The notes under the pieces are model-generated. The model did not search any database. It was not told where the DNA came from and was given only the letters and a program-made list of their open reading frames with translations. Of a stretch of DNA of 64,000 bases, positions 54,021 to 64,000 are shown in pieces. This stretch comes from Cycas panzhihuaensis. Its lineage: Eukaryota > Cycadophyta. The DNA is taken from positions 6,696,001 to 6,760,000 of the forward strand of contig CM041465.1 of the NCBI GenBank assembly GCA_023213395.1. The letters are read 5' to 3'. The position numbers were made by a program, and so were the translations under genes. Position 1 is the first letter of the stretch, and the number at the start of each line of letters is the position of its first letter.

Positions 54021-54827
54021 TGTTGATTGCTGAGGGTGCCTTGTTACACTTACGAGATACCCCTTGCTACACTTGTCAAGGTTACAGTAGCTATAGTCTA
54101 GTTCGGATATCATCAACATGGTCATTCACATACATTCCATATATAATTCAGAATGGTACACAACAAAGACAAAAATCAATACATACTCAAAGAAATCATC
54201 ATCACAACACCAAGAATACACCAATTTCCACGTAACTCTTCCTTTTATTAAGTCAGCGGTTCATTTACACGAGGTGGAATGCATTCTGAGCATTCCAAAG
54301 AAGATACGCTTTCATACAATGCGCACGGATGGTACTTATCATACGGTGATGCTCTAAATGGTCATCATATGCTTGGCTCCGCACCTTTGCGTGCCGTGAT
54401 ATCCGGCTCTCACCCTAACTGGTGAATCATGCGTACCTCCTTAAGTACTCATGCTTGTACCTTTTGGTCAAGGGTTATGATCTGTCATAACCGCATTCTT
54501 CACCATACGCACTTTCACTTAAACACTTGTTTAGCCTTAATTAATCCGTCCTTTGAGTGCAGACGTCCAGACGCACGTCGGCACCTCGGCTGGTCTTCAC
54601 CGGGTCCCCTTGAGTCGTGCATACCGCTCGCTGGTTCCGATTACGCGTTGCATGCGTATCGTCATACGCACTGCCTGTGCACGCACTTTTGTCATACGCA
54701 CCTGCATGCTAGTTTTTTTGCCGTTTGGCCTCGTGCGTACCTCCGTACGGTCCGTACCTACACAACTCGGGTTATCTGACCTACCTCTGGTCCTCACACA
54801 GCCATTGGATCACTTTTGACTCCAATA
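54021..54827 (-). repeat. 3' LTR of element J
   Basis: 807 bp, TGTTGATTGC...CTCCAATA (sense start decayed from TGTTGG to TATTGG). In place of the U5-end hairpin of A and B it has a direct repeat: AAGTGTAGCAAGG and AAGTGTAACAAGG on the minus strand within 54035-54075. Both J LTRs share this. Confidence 0.9.
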
Positions 54828-54867
54828 TCTATCCCGGGTCAACAGTTATGGGTTTGAGCATCCTTGC

Positions 54868-56045
54868 TCAACAAAACTCCAAAAAATCAAAATTTCGGGG
54901 TATCCCTCCCCCACTCTGTCTCAAGGCGGCTCCTGCTGCCTCTGTCCTCCCAAAATTTCCTCGTTTATCTGTGTCAGGGTGGCAATAATGGCATCCTTCT
55001 CCTTTATTTTTTCCTGAAGGGCCGCTATCTCTGCTTTGTACCCTGCCTCCATGTCCTGAATCATTTGGATGATGGGTCCCGCTTTATCCTGCAGTGTAGG
55101 AGGTGCTGACGATTCTCCTACCTCTCTTGCTGGTGGGAAGTCTTCCCATTCTTCCTGTGATGCTTCCGCACCTCCTCTTCTTCTTCTGTTTCTTCTTCCC
55201 CTTTCTTCCTCTTCCCACGACGATGAACAGCTTGCTTCGTCCGATGAGGGATAGGTGTTCCTGTTGTTTTCAGAGCCGTGTAAGCACCTTTTGCATCCGC
55301 TTTTGAACTCTCCGCTTTGCTTCCATCGGTTGTTGTATCCGGGAACTCGCTACCTTTGTTTGATAATTGGCTCAGGAGAGATGGTAGTTCTGGTCAACTG
55401 AACTTCTGGACACTGGTAGAATAATATTGCCAGAAGCAATGAAGGAAGGCGGAATGGATGTGTCCGGATTTCTTGTAACTGCTGTCTCATGTTTTCCGCC
55501 AAAAATTCTGACCAATTCAACCTTTCTCCATCTCTAATTTTTAATAATACCTGCATCATGCCTCCCTGGATGTAGGTATACTTCCTCTTTGACAAAAACC
55601 TGGAATTAATTACTTTGGCCACCCACTGAAGTCTCCCATCCATAATGTCGGCTACCCTGATTCCACCGGACATAATTTGAGTGTTAGGCTGGCACAGTTC
55701 CCTCAGCCACATTTCTCGATCTACCTCCGACCTCTTTGCTCCCAATGGAACCTCTCCCTCCTTGGGAAGTCTAGTGATAGTATGGACTATGTCTGCGTCC
55801 ATTTTGACCTTCCTGCTGTCTGCCTTTAGGGCCATTAGAATTTGGTCCATTAATTCGGGGTCATAGTACATAGGGTTACAATAGATGTAGTCTCCCACCG
55901 CCGCTAACCTTAGCCCGAAATGCACCGGTAGAGCTTGGAGGTCTTGTTTTAACTTCGGAATGTAGGCCTCTTGGCACCCTGCTGTCCTCATCATGGCTGT
56001 GGAGTCCCAGAGATAAGAAAGAAACCAAAGCGTGCATCAAGAGAA
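54868..56045 (-). pseudogene. Accessory gene of J
   Basis: The N-terminal 215 codons are open (55350-55994, MMRTAGCQEAYIPK). They include YIYCNPMYYDPELMDQIL, VDREMWLRELC, RFLSKRKYTY and WSEFLAENM, and a hydrophobic conserved lead (FLSYLWDS) lies just upstream. A small indel near 55890-55910 changes the residues before GDYIY. Downstream, the WLQ, basic/acidic tract and coiled coil (12860-type) lie at 54950-55350 in shifted frames. Confidence 0.75.
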
Positions 56046-56189
56046 TCGTGCACGCACCTCTCAGAGAACGCTTGTCGTTTCTCCGTCCTTGTGTCTTGTG
56101 ATGCGTGCAGAGCAAGTCTTTGCGTGCCATTTTCCGTAGTCCGTTCCGCTCTGCGTACTGCACGGGAATGCTCACAGGTACATAATGAT

Positions 56190-56610
56190 TTGTCGTTTTG
56201 CGTATTTTGTCTTATACGTGCCCTTGGTACGCATAATGTTAAAAGCTTTCATTATACGTACTCGATTGTGTACTTTCTTTGGTACGTATAATGTAACTAA
56301 TCACTTGAGTATCATTTACATAGTGCAGATCACGTACTTTGTTAGTACGTATAATGTAAATTTTTAACTTACGGTCCTTTGCCTTTGCGTGCATTTCTTC
56401 GTGTGCACGTATAATGTAATTGAGCCACTTAAAGTTATTTACACCGTGCGTGCACTGCGTACTTTTTAGTGCACGTAGTGTAATTCGAATCACTTTTTAA
56501 ACTATGCATTTTAGTGAATTCCTTTGGCACGTATAGTGTATTTTCAACTTTTATCATCGCTCCAACTCAGACGCATCGGTAACATACCTTTTTGGTACGT
56601 ACACTGTAAT
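56190..56610 (-). repeat. GTACG tandem array of J
   Basis: Seven units marked by (G)GTACGTATAATGTAA variants at about 56226, 56281, 56345, 56406, 56470, 56526 and 56593 (spacing about 55-67 bp), nearly the same spacing as in B. Confidence 0.85.
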
Positions 56611-56680
56611 TTACTTGTATGCTGATGAATTTCCCTCTGATTTTTCCTCAGATTATCTTTGCATTTATATCGATAATGAG

Positions 56681-58060
56681 TTACGGTTATTTTTTATTTT
56701 TCCAATTTTTTTTTTCTATTTTTGTATCCATACTGAACTAGATCATGGCTCGGTATCAAGGCAGTTGATTGCCTCAACATCATGCAATACGATATGGTAC
56801 AACCAACTGATCCTGCTGGTAGGCTGGGCTACTCAATGTAAGGCTTGAGCCTGCTACCATTTACCCGAGTTGGTAGCAGAGGCCCGTCAATCTCTCGAAG
56901 CTGCACCGATCCATTCTCGAAAATTCTTTCTGCGATGTATGGTCCCAACCATCGCATCTTGAGTTTCTCGGGGTGTGTTTTGAATTTGCTGTCATACAGC
57001 AATACTTGATCACCTTCGTCGAATTGGGGTTTCCGTAGATGGCGGTCATGCCATGCTTTTTGTCGCCGCTTTTCGATATGTTGCAACCAGTCTACTAGGT
57101 GTCGTTTCTCTTCCAACCGTATTAAGTCTTCTAGTCGTCGTTCCAAAGACTGGAGGTCGTCTAATCGACATTGTATTGCCACTCGTAAGCTGGGTATCTC
57201 AAACTCGGTCGGAAGAATGGCTTCCGTGCCATATACAAGCCGAATGGGGTCATCCAATTGACCTTTTGTATGTCGTACGAAAGGCCCATAGTACGGAGGG
57301 TAACTTCTCGGCCCAATCTGATCTGCCGATGTCGCATATCTTTCGCAAGCAGTTTTCGATTATCTTGTTCGAGCTCTCTGCTTGACCATTGGCTCTCGGA
57401 TAGTAGGGAGTTGATTTCCGATGGCTAATCATGAAGACAGTTGTCAATGTTTCAATAGTGTGGTTGAGGAAGTGGGCACCTTGGTCACTGACGATCTCCA
57501 AGGGGCATCCAAATCGCGTAATTACTACCTCATACAGAAATCTTGCTGTGCTTTCTGCATCGACTTTTCTCAATGCGCGTGCTTCCACCCATTTTGTCGT
57601 ATAATCGGTTGCCACCAGAATGTATCGAGCTTTCGATCTCCATGCTGTTGGTTTGATTGGCCCCACAAAGTCGAGCCCCGATTTTTCAAACGATGCCAAA
57701 GGTAATATGGGATGCAACGGTTGGAAATCCTGTCGATTAGGTTTCCCCACGCGTTGGCAATAATCGCATGCTTGAATCCATTTTTTGACATCTTCGAACA
57801 TTGATGGCCACCAGAATATTGACGTCAAGATCTTCCGCCATCTGGCCAATTTTCCCATGTGGCCACCCGCTACTCCTTCATGTGCCTGGGACATGATCTG
57901 GTTTGTCTCATGCTGTCGAACACAACGTCGCAATACGTCATCTGGCCCCAATTTGTACAACTCGCCGCTGATAAGCTGATACGGCTCCACTTTTCTAATG
58001 AAATTTCTTTTCCCCGTACGATCTAACTCTGCTGGCACTTCTCCGGTCGCTAGATACTCT
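56681..58060 (-). pseudogene. Integrase of J
   Basis: An open frame of 262 codons (57250-58038) has the zinc domain (GHMGKLARWRKI, CDYCQRVGKPN) and all three catalytic positions (GLDFVGPIK, VSDQGAHF, AESSNKII). The C-terminal domain at 56829-57257 has LPTEFEIPSLRV, GDQVLLYDSKF and RWLGPYIAE. One frame change separates them near 57250. Beyond a short stretch the lysine-rich tail lies at 56684-56730. Except for that single break, the catalytic core looks intact. Confidence 0.92.
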
Positions 58061-59480
58061 AGTATTCCCTCATACCAGTCTGTTGGAACTGCTTCTACGT
58101 TGAATAGAGTATGCGGAAAATCATCCGTATCCCCGTAGCTTTCTCTCCATTTTTGATTCTCAACAGTTGATTTGGAATGATGTGGGCTTTACCAGGTTTC
58201 ACAATGATTTTAAATGAGAATTCTTGAAACAACATTAACCATCTGCTGATTCTTCCCCGCATAATGGGTTTATTTACTAGATACATCAGGGCTTGGTGGT
58301 CGACAAAAAACAGGAATGGATTGGATAACAAATAATGTCGAAACTTTTGTAATGCATAAACCATGCCGAGTGCTTCTCTTTCCGTCGTCGTATAATTTTG
58401 TTCAGCTCTCGTAAGTTTCCGACTGGCAAAATAGATTGGATGATCTGTTTTATCATTGCTGGGTTGTGCCAATACGCATCCAATAGCGTATTGTGACACA
58501 TCCACATGTACGTGAAAAGTTTTCTTCCAATCTAGGAATTGCAGTATAGGCGCTGCTACAATAGCCTGTTTCAATGTTTCGAATGCTCGTTGCTGATCTT
58601 CTGTCCATATCCATTCAATATTCTTTTTCAGCAATTCTTCCAGAGGTCCAGATATATATGCATGCCCTCTGATGAATTTTCTATAATATCCCGTCAAACC
58701 CAGAAAACCTTTCAGCTGTTTTCTCGTACTCGGTGTCGGAAAGTGTAGAATGGCAGACACTTTTGCTAGATCCGTCAGCAATCCTTCTTTGCTGACTATA
58801 TGCCCTAAAAGGTTTCCAAAGGGTACCAGAAATGTACACTTTTCTGGATTGAGACAGTTTACTTTCTCGACAGGTTTGCAACATTTCGCTCAAGTTTTCC
58901 ATATGATTTTTCATTAACCCATACAACGTCCAATCGTCTAAGAATACATCAACTTTTTCTCCAATAAATTTTCGAAAAATATTAATCACAATTCACTGGA
59001 ATGTCGCTGGTGCATTCGTAAGACCGAATGGCATTACCTTATAGACATACGTACCCCATTCTCATACTTAATGTTGTCTTTGCCTCGATCTTCGGGGCAA
59101 TGCACTTGATTGTACCCACTAAATCCGTCTGTGAAGGAATAGATCTCATTCCTCCAACTGCTTCCAAAATATCCTCCGTGAAAGGTAGCGGAAATGGATC
59201 TTTTTCGTTACCTTATTCAATTGTCTCAGAAACCACATGCATACCTAATTTTCCCATTTTCTTGGGAACCACTACTACAGTGGCTCACCCGATCATTGTA
59301 GTCAATTTAATATATATAACCCGCTCCAATATTTTATCGATCGCTTTTACTTTCTCTTTGTATTTTGGATTCATCCGGTATGGTCTTTGTTTTACTGGTT
59401 TGGTGTCCTCTACTAGATCAATATGATGCATTCCTATCTCCGGAGGAATGCCTTTCAGGTCTTTATACGACCATGCGAAC
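58061..59480 (-). pseudogene. RNase H and reverse transcriptase of J
   Basis: RNase H at about 58100-58600 (VDVSQYAIG, TTEREALGM, DHQALMYL) is continuous with the RT thumb (58095-58781). RT palm at 58681-58989 has FLDDWTLYG near 58930-58950. Frame changes occur near 58810-58850 and 58990-59260. RT N-terminus (PYRMNPKYKEK) is continuous with the capsid-like module. Confidence 0.9.
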
Positions 59481-60310
59481 ACATCACGGAATTCCTCGAA
59501 TAACTGTTGAGCTTCTGCTACCGTTTGGGGATCCCAATAGTTTCCAATTCGAATAAGCTTAGGATTTTCTGAACTACCAACATTAATTTCTGTAGTTTTC
59601 AACTTGGTTATACCCACATCTTCTACATTTCCGGTTTTGTGTCCCGGGGTATCTTCTATTTTCCTTTCTCCAACAGTGAATTCTGTAAATTCTGCAAGAT
59701 AATTCATAATCTCTTCTTCTTCACTATGTATAGATTCTACTGTTTCCTGATCTGTTAGATGTTGTTCTAATTTTATGCTCATTATTCTAATATGTTTCAA
59801 GATTTTGTTTATTTCTTGGTTATCCGAAGTATGACTAAAGGTTTTTATAAAAGATTTCTTTAGGTTTCCCCAAGTCATATCTAGATTTTGCTCCTTCCCC
59901 AGGAACCAGTCCTTTGCTACTCTCCCCAAGGTGTGGTAGAAATAGTTAGGCCAATTCCGTTTAGATATACTCAAGGATCTCCATTTTTGTTTACACACTT
60001 GTATATGTTTTCTAGGGTTATGACCTACGTAGAATATTGGAATAATTGGTTGGGTTGGATGATCGAATCGTATTCGAAACATCGTCTGTAATTCTTGCCA
60101 ACTCCTAAGAGTATCTTGGTGAGCTAAGTACCAGTACCAAGTTTTCCCTCGTAGGGTTAGTATTAGGTCTTGCTGCCATTGGGTTTTATCCCAATTTCCC
60201 TGATCTATCCAATACTCAACACAGTGTGTTAAATGGGTAGTCCCATATAAGCTTCCCCATAGAATGGTTTAACGTAGTTCCCAATATAGATTTGATAGTT
60301 TGTTTCTTCT
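59481..60310 (-). pseudogene. Duplicated capsid-like module of J, fused to RT
   Basis: An uninterrupted frame (59285-60082) runs from the end of unit 1 (MFRIRFDHP) through CKQKWRSL, unit 2 (HTLGRVAKDWFLG, WGNLKKSFIKTF), an acidic stretch (EEEEIMNYL) and straight into the RT N-terminus. This shows that the module is part of the pol polyprotein rather than a separate gene. Unit 1's LRG-WYWYLAHQ block lies just upstream (60110-60170) in another frame. Confidence 0.65.
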
Positions 60311-61440
60311 AGGATAATGATTTTACTCCCTAGACCAGACTCGCTAGAAGTACTTACCAGCAATCCTCCTTCCATTTCCCTAGTTTTGGCGCCAATGGTT
60401 GGAAGAGATTTATGGCTGGGTGGGTGTACCTCTAAGGAAGAAGAGGAAGGGATATTACTTCCTTCCTTGGGTTGTAATAAGGGGGGGGGTAGGGAATCTA
60501 CCTCAAGACCCACGCCTGAAGTAGATGGGATGTCGGGATTACTATTAACTACAAAAAAACTACGAAAATTACTAGGTAAGCTAAGGGTTGGTTGGTCTAG
60601 GTTGTTACCATTTTTCAAATTATCGTTAGTCAGCATATATTCAAAAGAATTTGAATTATTATCAATGTTTGCAGATACACATTTAGATAACAAATTACAT
60701 CTGTAAGAAGAAGAGTTTACTTCATATGCATCCTGAAGCCAGTAATCCACGAACCTCATACCGTGTTCGTCATCCGAAGAGTTGTATATTTCTTCGAGAT
60801 CCGTTGGTCCTTCACGCTGGTGGTTATTCGATGTGGTGGGTTCTTCTGCCATGTGGAAGATATGTTCTTCCCCAATGGAAGAAAATGTCGTGTCGCTTGT
60901 TACCGTGGTGCTGGATCCTTCATCTGGAATCACTTCAATCGAGCTTCTTCCCAGCATCGGCAATACCACTTTGTTGTTGCTATCCGATAGAGTGAAGGTT
61001 ACTTTTTCCCAATTCTGAAGGAATTGCATTTTGTATAACCATGGCCTTCCCAGTAGTGTCGGGTAGGGTGTTGCTCCTTTCTCCATCTCCACAATTGTGA
61101 AGTCAATCCTTACCACTATCCCTGCCACGTCTACTTTGATATTGGCTAGTCTGCCCATAGGTCGTACCAATAGTTCATTAGCCAATTTCAGCGAATAAGT
61201 CGCTACTTCCAACTTCGGGCTTCCTAATTTACGCCATGTTGCAGCTGGTAACACGTTTACTGTTGTGCCTCCATCCGCAATTACTCGTGGGAATCTTTCT
61301 CCCAAGACTGACATGGTTACCATTGGATCCATGTCGAATGATGGTATAATTTGCTTCAAACTTTTGGTAATTCCTTTCTGTAGCACTCCTCCTTTAATCC
61401 AATCAATAACTTGGGACAGGGGGATAGTCAATCAGAATCG
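60311..61440 (-). pseudogene. Protease and linker of J
   Basis: A 400-codon open frame (60229-61431). Protease active site ADGGTTVNVLP near 61270-61290, flap region, PTLLGRPWL, then the SSDDEHGMRF linker and a Ser/Pro tail. It retains the roughly 40 residues lacking in B. Frame breaks separate it from gag near 61435. Confidence 0.88.
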
Positions 61441-63551
61441 CTTTCACCAAATTCTCCATTAATAGCAACATTCTGGGGATATCCTCAGCTGGCAATCCTT
61501 TGAAAAGTTCTTCCATCTGCACCATTTGGGGTTTTCTCATAAGTTCTTCCGGTAGTCTTTCTTGCTCCTTTTGTTTATTTTTCCGAACATAGACGTATTT
61601 CGTTTCCGATTTACCCATTGGTAGTGTATTCTCCTCCCGGACTAGGCCATCTAACACTTGTTTTGCTCGCCTATATCGGTCCATTTCTGTTGGTGGATTT
61701 GGATATCCTTCATCCAATTTCTCTTTCTGTTTATTTTGTAATTTCACATTTTTGGCTTCTGGTACGATTGTCATCAGGTTAGTCGCTTTGGCTTTGCCTT
61801 TGCAATCCTCTGTTTTGTGGTCACTTGGGCCACGATTCTGAGCGGCTTCATTCGTATTCACCTTCATTGGGCATCTTGACTTCGATTGAATCAAACAGAT
61901 CAGGCATCTCCCCATCAGTTGTTTCTTCCTCGAGGGTTACAGTGCCCCTCGTTGTATACACATTCCGAGGTGGGTTGCCTCCCCTTCCCCGACCTCGTCC
62001 TCTGAATGCCTTTCCCCTGGGATTGTAAAAACAATCCCTAGTTGTATGTGTGTCAACCTCACATATATGGCACCACTTCTCTTGTTGGTGCATTGCATTG
62101 TTTTTTAAATTTAAATCACATTCCCTGGTGGTATGTGAGTTTTCTTCACAAATGTGGCACCACTTGGTTACCCTTCCAGTGTGCTCTTTCTTTTTAGGTG
62201 TTTCCTCTTCTTCACGGTTATTTCTAACTTTCAATCTAGCTACCTCTTTTCTCAATGCCTCCAATTCCGATTCCTCCTCTACTACCCCTACCTGGCAGAA
62301 GGGTCGGTTGTACTGGTTTTGCTTCAGCTCTCTAATCTCGTCTTGTAACCTCAAGTGAAGGAGTCTTGTCCTCTCGCTTGGACGTCCATTTCCATTTCAA
62401 AGTCTAATGCCAAATCTTGAGCATTCTTGAATGATTTCAATGGATGAGCATGCATCATGGCTCGCAACTTCTCATTCAGCCCTCTTACAAAGTAATTCTT
62501 CATATTATGATCTGTTATCGTCTCATTGATCATGCTCGCTGCAATAATTTTCATTCAGCTAATGTAAGTTAGGACGGATTCCCCCGGCCTCTGTCTGATC
62601 TCTCGTAATGCGATTTCTACGGCTTCATTACTGCGAAATTTTTGAAATCTTTCTTCGAATGCTTTCTTAAGTTTCACCCATGGCTCATTCTTGTTTGTTT
62701 CCTTATACAATGCCAAGGGTACTCCTCTTAACGTCTGAAAAGCGTGCTTTGATTTCATCTTCGTACGTAATCTTTTGACATCAATGAGGCTCTGAAATAG
62801 ATATACATGCTACATTGCGTCAAGTATCATTAAAGATTAGTTTCCCAAAGTCTCTATAGTCGTCCATTTTGGGAGATTGTAATTGTCCCCCACCTGATGG
62901 TGATTTTTCCCTTCCTCCCTCCTTTGGGGATGCACTGGCAGTAACTACTGTTGTACTCTCTTTTCCAAACAGCGGATTTTTGAATGGAGTTTTTATATGT
63001 ATGGGTTCCACTACACCTAGAACTTATATCGTCAACGGTGTTACTGTAATATAAGATTGATCAGAACCCCTTTCCGTCGAATCTTCGAAAAGCTGTCTCG
63101 TTAGCTTGTTCTCCCAATATGCCGAGGGACCTTCCTCCGCCTTCTTATCGCTGTCACCTAGGTCCTTGGTGTCCTCCACCGTATACTTCCTCTGTTAGGA
63201 TCTCTTTATGTTTTTCGTCCACTTTTGGCTTCCTTCAATCTGGGCTAAACAAATCATCTACGATTGGGGTGGTGTCAATACCATCGTTCGCCATGAATTT
63301 CCTCTTCACGAGGTGTCCGGCTCCACTTGCCTCAGATCCTTCAACGGACTGTCCCTTAGTCTCGTTGTTTTGCGAACTTAACCTCCTCGCCCTTCTGAGT
63401 TTTGCTTCTTTTGACCATCTTAGTGCCCTTTGTCTGCTGGTCTCCTTTTCCTTGGGTGAAGTATCCTTCTGGGGCTCCTCCAACCTTGAAGGCCTCTTAG
63501 GTGGCAATGGAAGGTCCCCTGGCTGCCGGTGGCTTAGTTACAGCCCGCCAT
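61441..63551 (-). pseudogene. gag of J, frameshifted
   Basis: Start ATG at 63551 matches the A and B start. Pieces: N-terminal disordered region (63235-63507), pre-capsid (62820-63011), capsid with LRGVPLALYKE (62555-62758) and IIAASMINETI (62351-62554), coiled coil and zinc knuckles (61848-62354; WCHICEENSHTTREC, WCHICEVDTHTTRDC), the remaining knuckle region near 61790-61920 partly lost, and the linker to protease (61403-61915). At least five frame breaks. Confidence 0.85.
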
Positions 63552-63635
63552 CACGACGGCAGCCAGGGTCCTCTGCCCTTTACACATTCTTTTCCTTTGA
63601 AACCCCTAGGCCCTGTCCCTCCTCAACGGACATAG

Positions 63636-63647
63636 ACAACGGAACCA
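63636..63647 (-). other. Primer binding site of J
   Basis: TGGTTCCGTTGT on the minus strand one base from the LTR. It agrees with A over the first 11 bases. Confidence 0.6.
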
Positions 63648-63648
63648 A

Positions 63649-64000
63649 TGTTGACTGCTGGGGGTGCCTTGTTACACTTACGAGATACCCCTTGCTACAC
63701 TTGTCAAGGTTACACAGCACTATAGTCTAGTTCAGGGATCATCAACATGGTCATTCACATACATTCCATATATAATTCAAGAATGGTACACAATGACAGA
63801 AATCAATACATACTCAGTAAATCATCATCACAACACCCAGAATACACCAATTTCCACGTAACTCTTCCTTTTATTAAGTCAGCAGTTCATTTATACAGAG
63901 GCTGGAATGCATTCTGAGCATTCCAAAGACATCTGATCTTTCTGTTACAATGCGCACCGGATGGTACTTATCATACGGTGATGCTCCAAATGGTGTCATA
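63649..64000 (-). repeat. 5' LTR of element J, partial
   Basis: First 352 bp in plus coordinates, starting TGTTGACTGCTGGGGGTGCC. It matches 54021-54370 and contains the TATATAATTC box and the TGGAATGCA/GCATTCCA inverted repeat near 63902-63925. It continues past the window. Confidence 0.9.

Larger units (their letters stand above)
54021..64000 (-). mobile_element. Gypsy element J (A family), nearly complete, runs off right edge
   Basis: Minus-strand copy with 3' LTR 54021-54827, accessory gene, GTACG array, integrase, RNase H, RT, capsid-like module, protease, gag, primer site, and the first 352 bp of the 5' LTR. It is the least interrupted member of the family here and carries no nested insertion. 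It lies inside the RT of element I. Confidence 0.93.

Overview
This 64 kb window contains no recognisable host gene. It is a stack of LTR retrotransposons inserted into one another, which points to the nuclear genome of a repeat-rich vascular plant. The evidence is plant-type Ty1/copia elements with the initiator-tRNA-Met primer site (TGGTATCAGAGC), Ty3/gypsy chromoviruses with a chromodomain, and many old, nested, mutated copies. A large-genome seed plant such as a conifer would fit, but nothing in the window fixes the species.

Layout. The oldest layer I can see is a decayed gypsy element D (minus; pieces at 519-2514 and 29095-30407). Element A (plus, 2515-29094) sits inside D with target duplication ACAAC. 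Element B (minus, 11939-28025) sits inside A (AGCAC). Chromovirus C (minus, 19548-25282) sits inside B (TCCTT). To the right, copia E (plus, from about 30408) interrupts D, and copia F (minus, from 31291) interrupts E. F carries a solo LTR (31713-32765, GCTTG), chromovirus G (34156-40509, CCTTT) and gypsy element I (from 43608). I in turn carries copia H (46100-51225, CTTT) and gypsy element J (from 54021, running off the right edge). Another copia, L, runs off the left edge (1-518).

A, B, I and J are copies of one unusual gypsy family about 10.4 kb long. Its gene order is LTR, non-tRNA-Met primer site, gag with zinc knuckles, protease of DGG type, a duplicated gag-capsid-like module, reverse transcriptase (FLDDW), RNase H, integrase with a lysine-rich tail, a tandem array of GTACG-containing repeats, a roughly 360-residue accessory protein with a C-terminal coiled coil, and LTR. 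D is a distant relative. Every copy is broken by stops or frameshifts, but the same architecture recurs in each, so it was functional in their progenitor.

The most interesting points are the extra capsid-like module between protease and reverse transcriptase, the accessory coiled-coil gene downstream of integrase, the GTACG repeats shared by the LTRs and the internal array, and a hairpin at the 3' end of the LTR whose stem shows compensatory changes between copies. All element boundaries rest on terminal TG...CA and target duplications read by eye. Domain names rest on motif recognition, not on searches.
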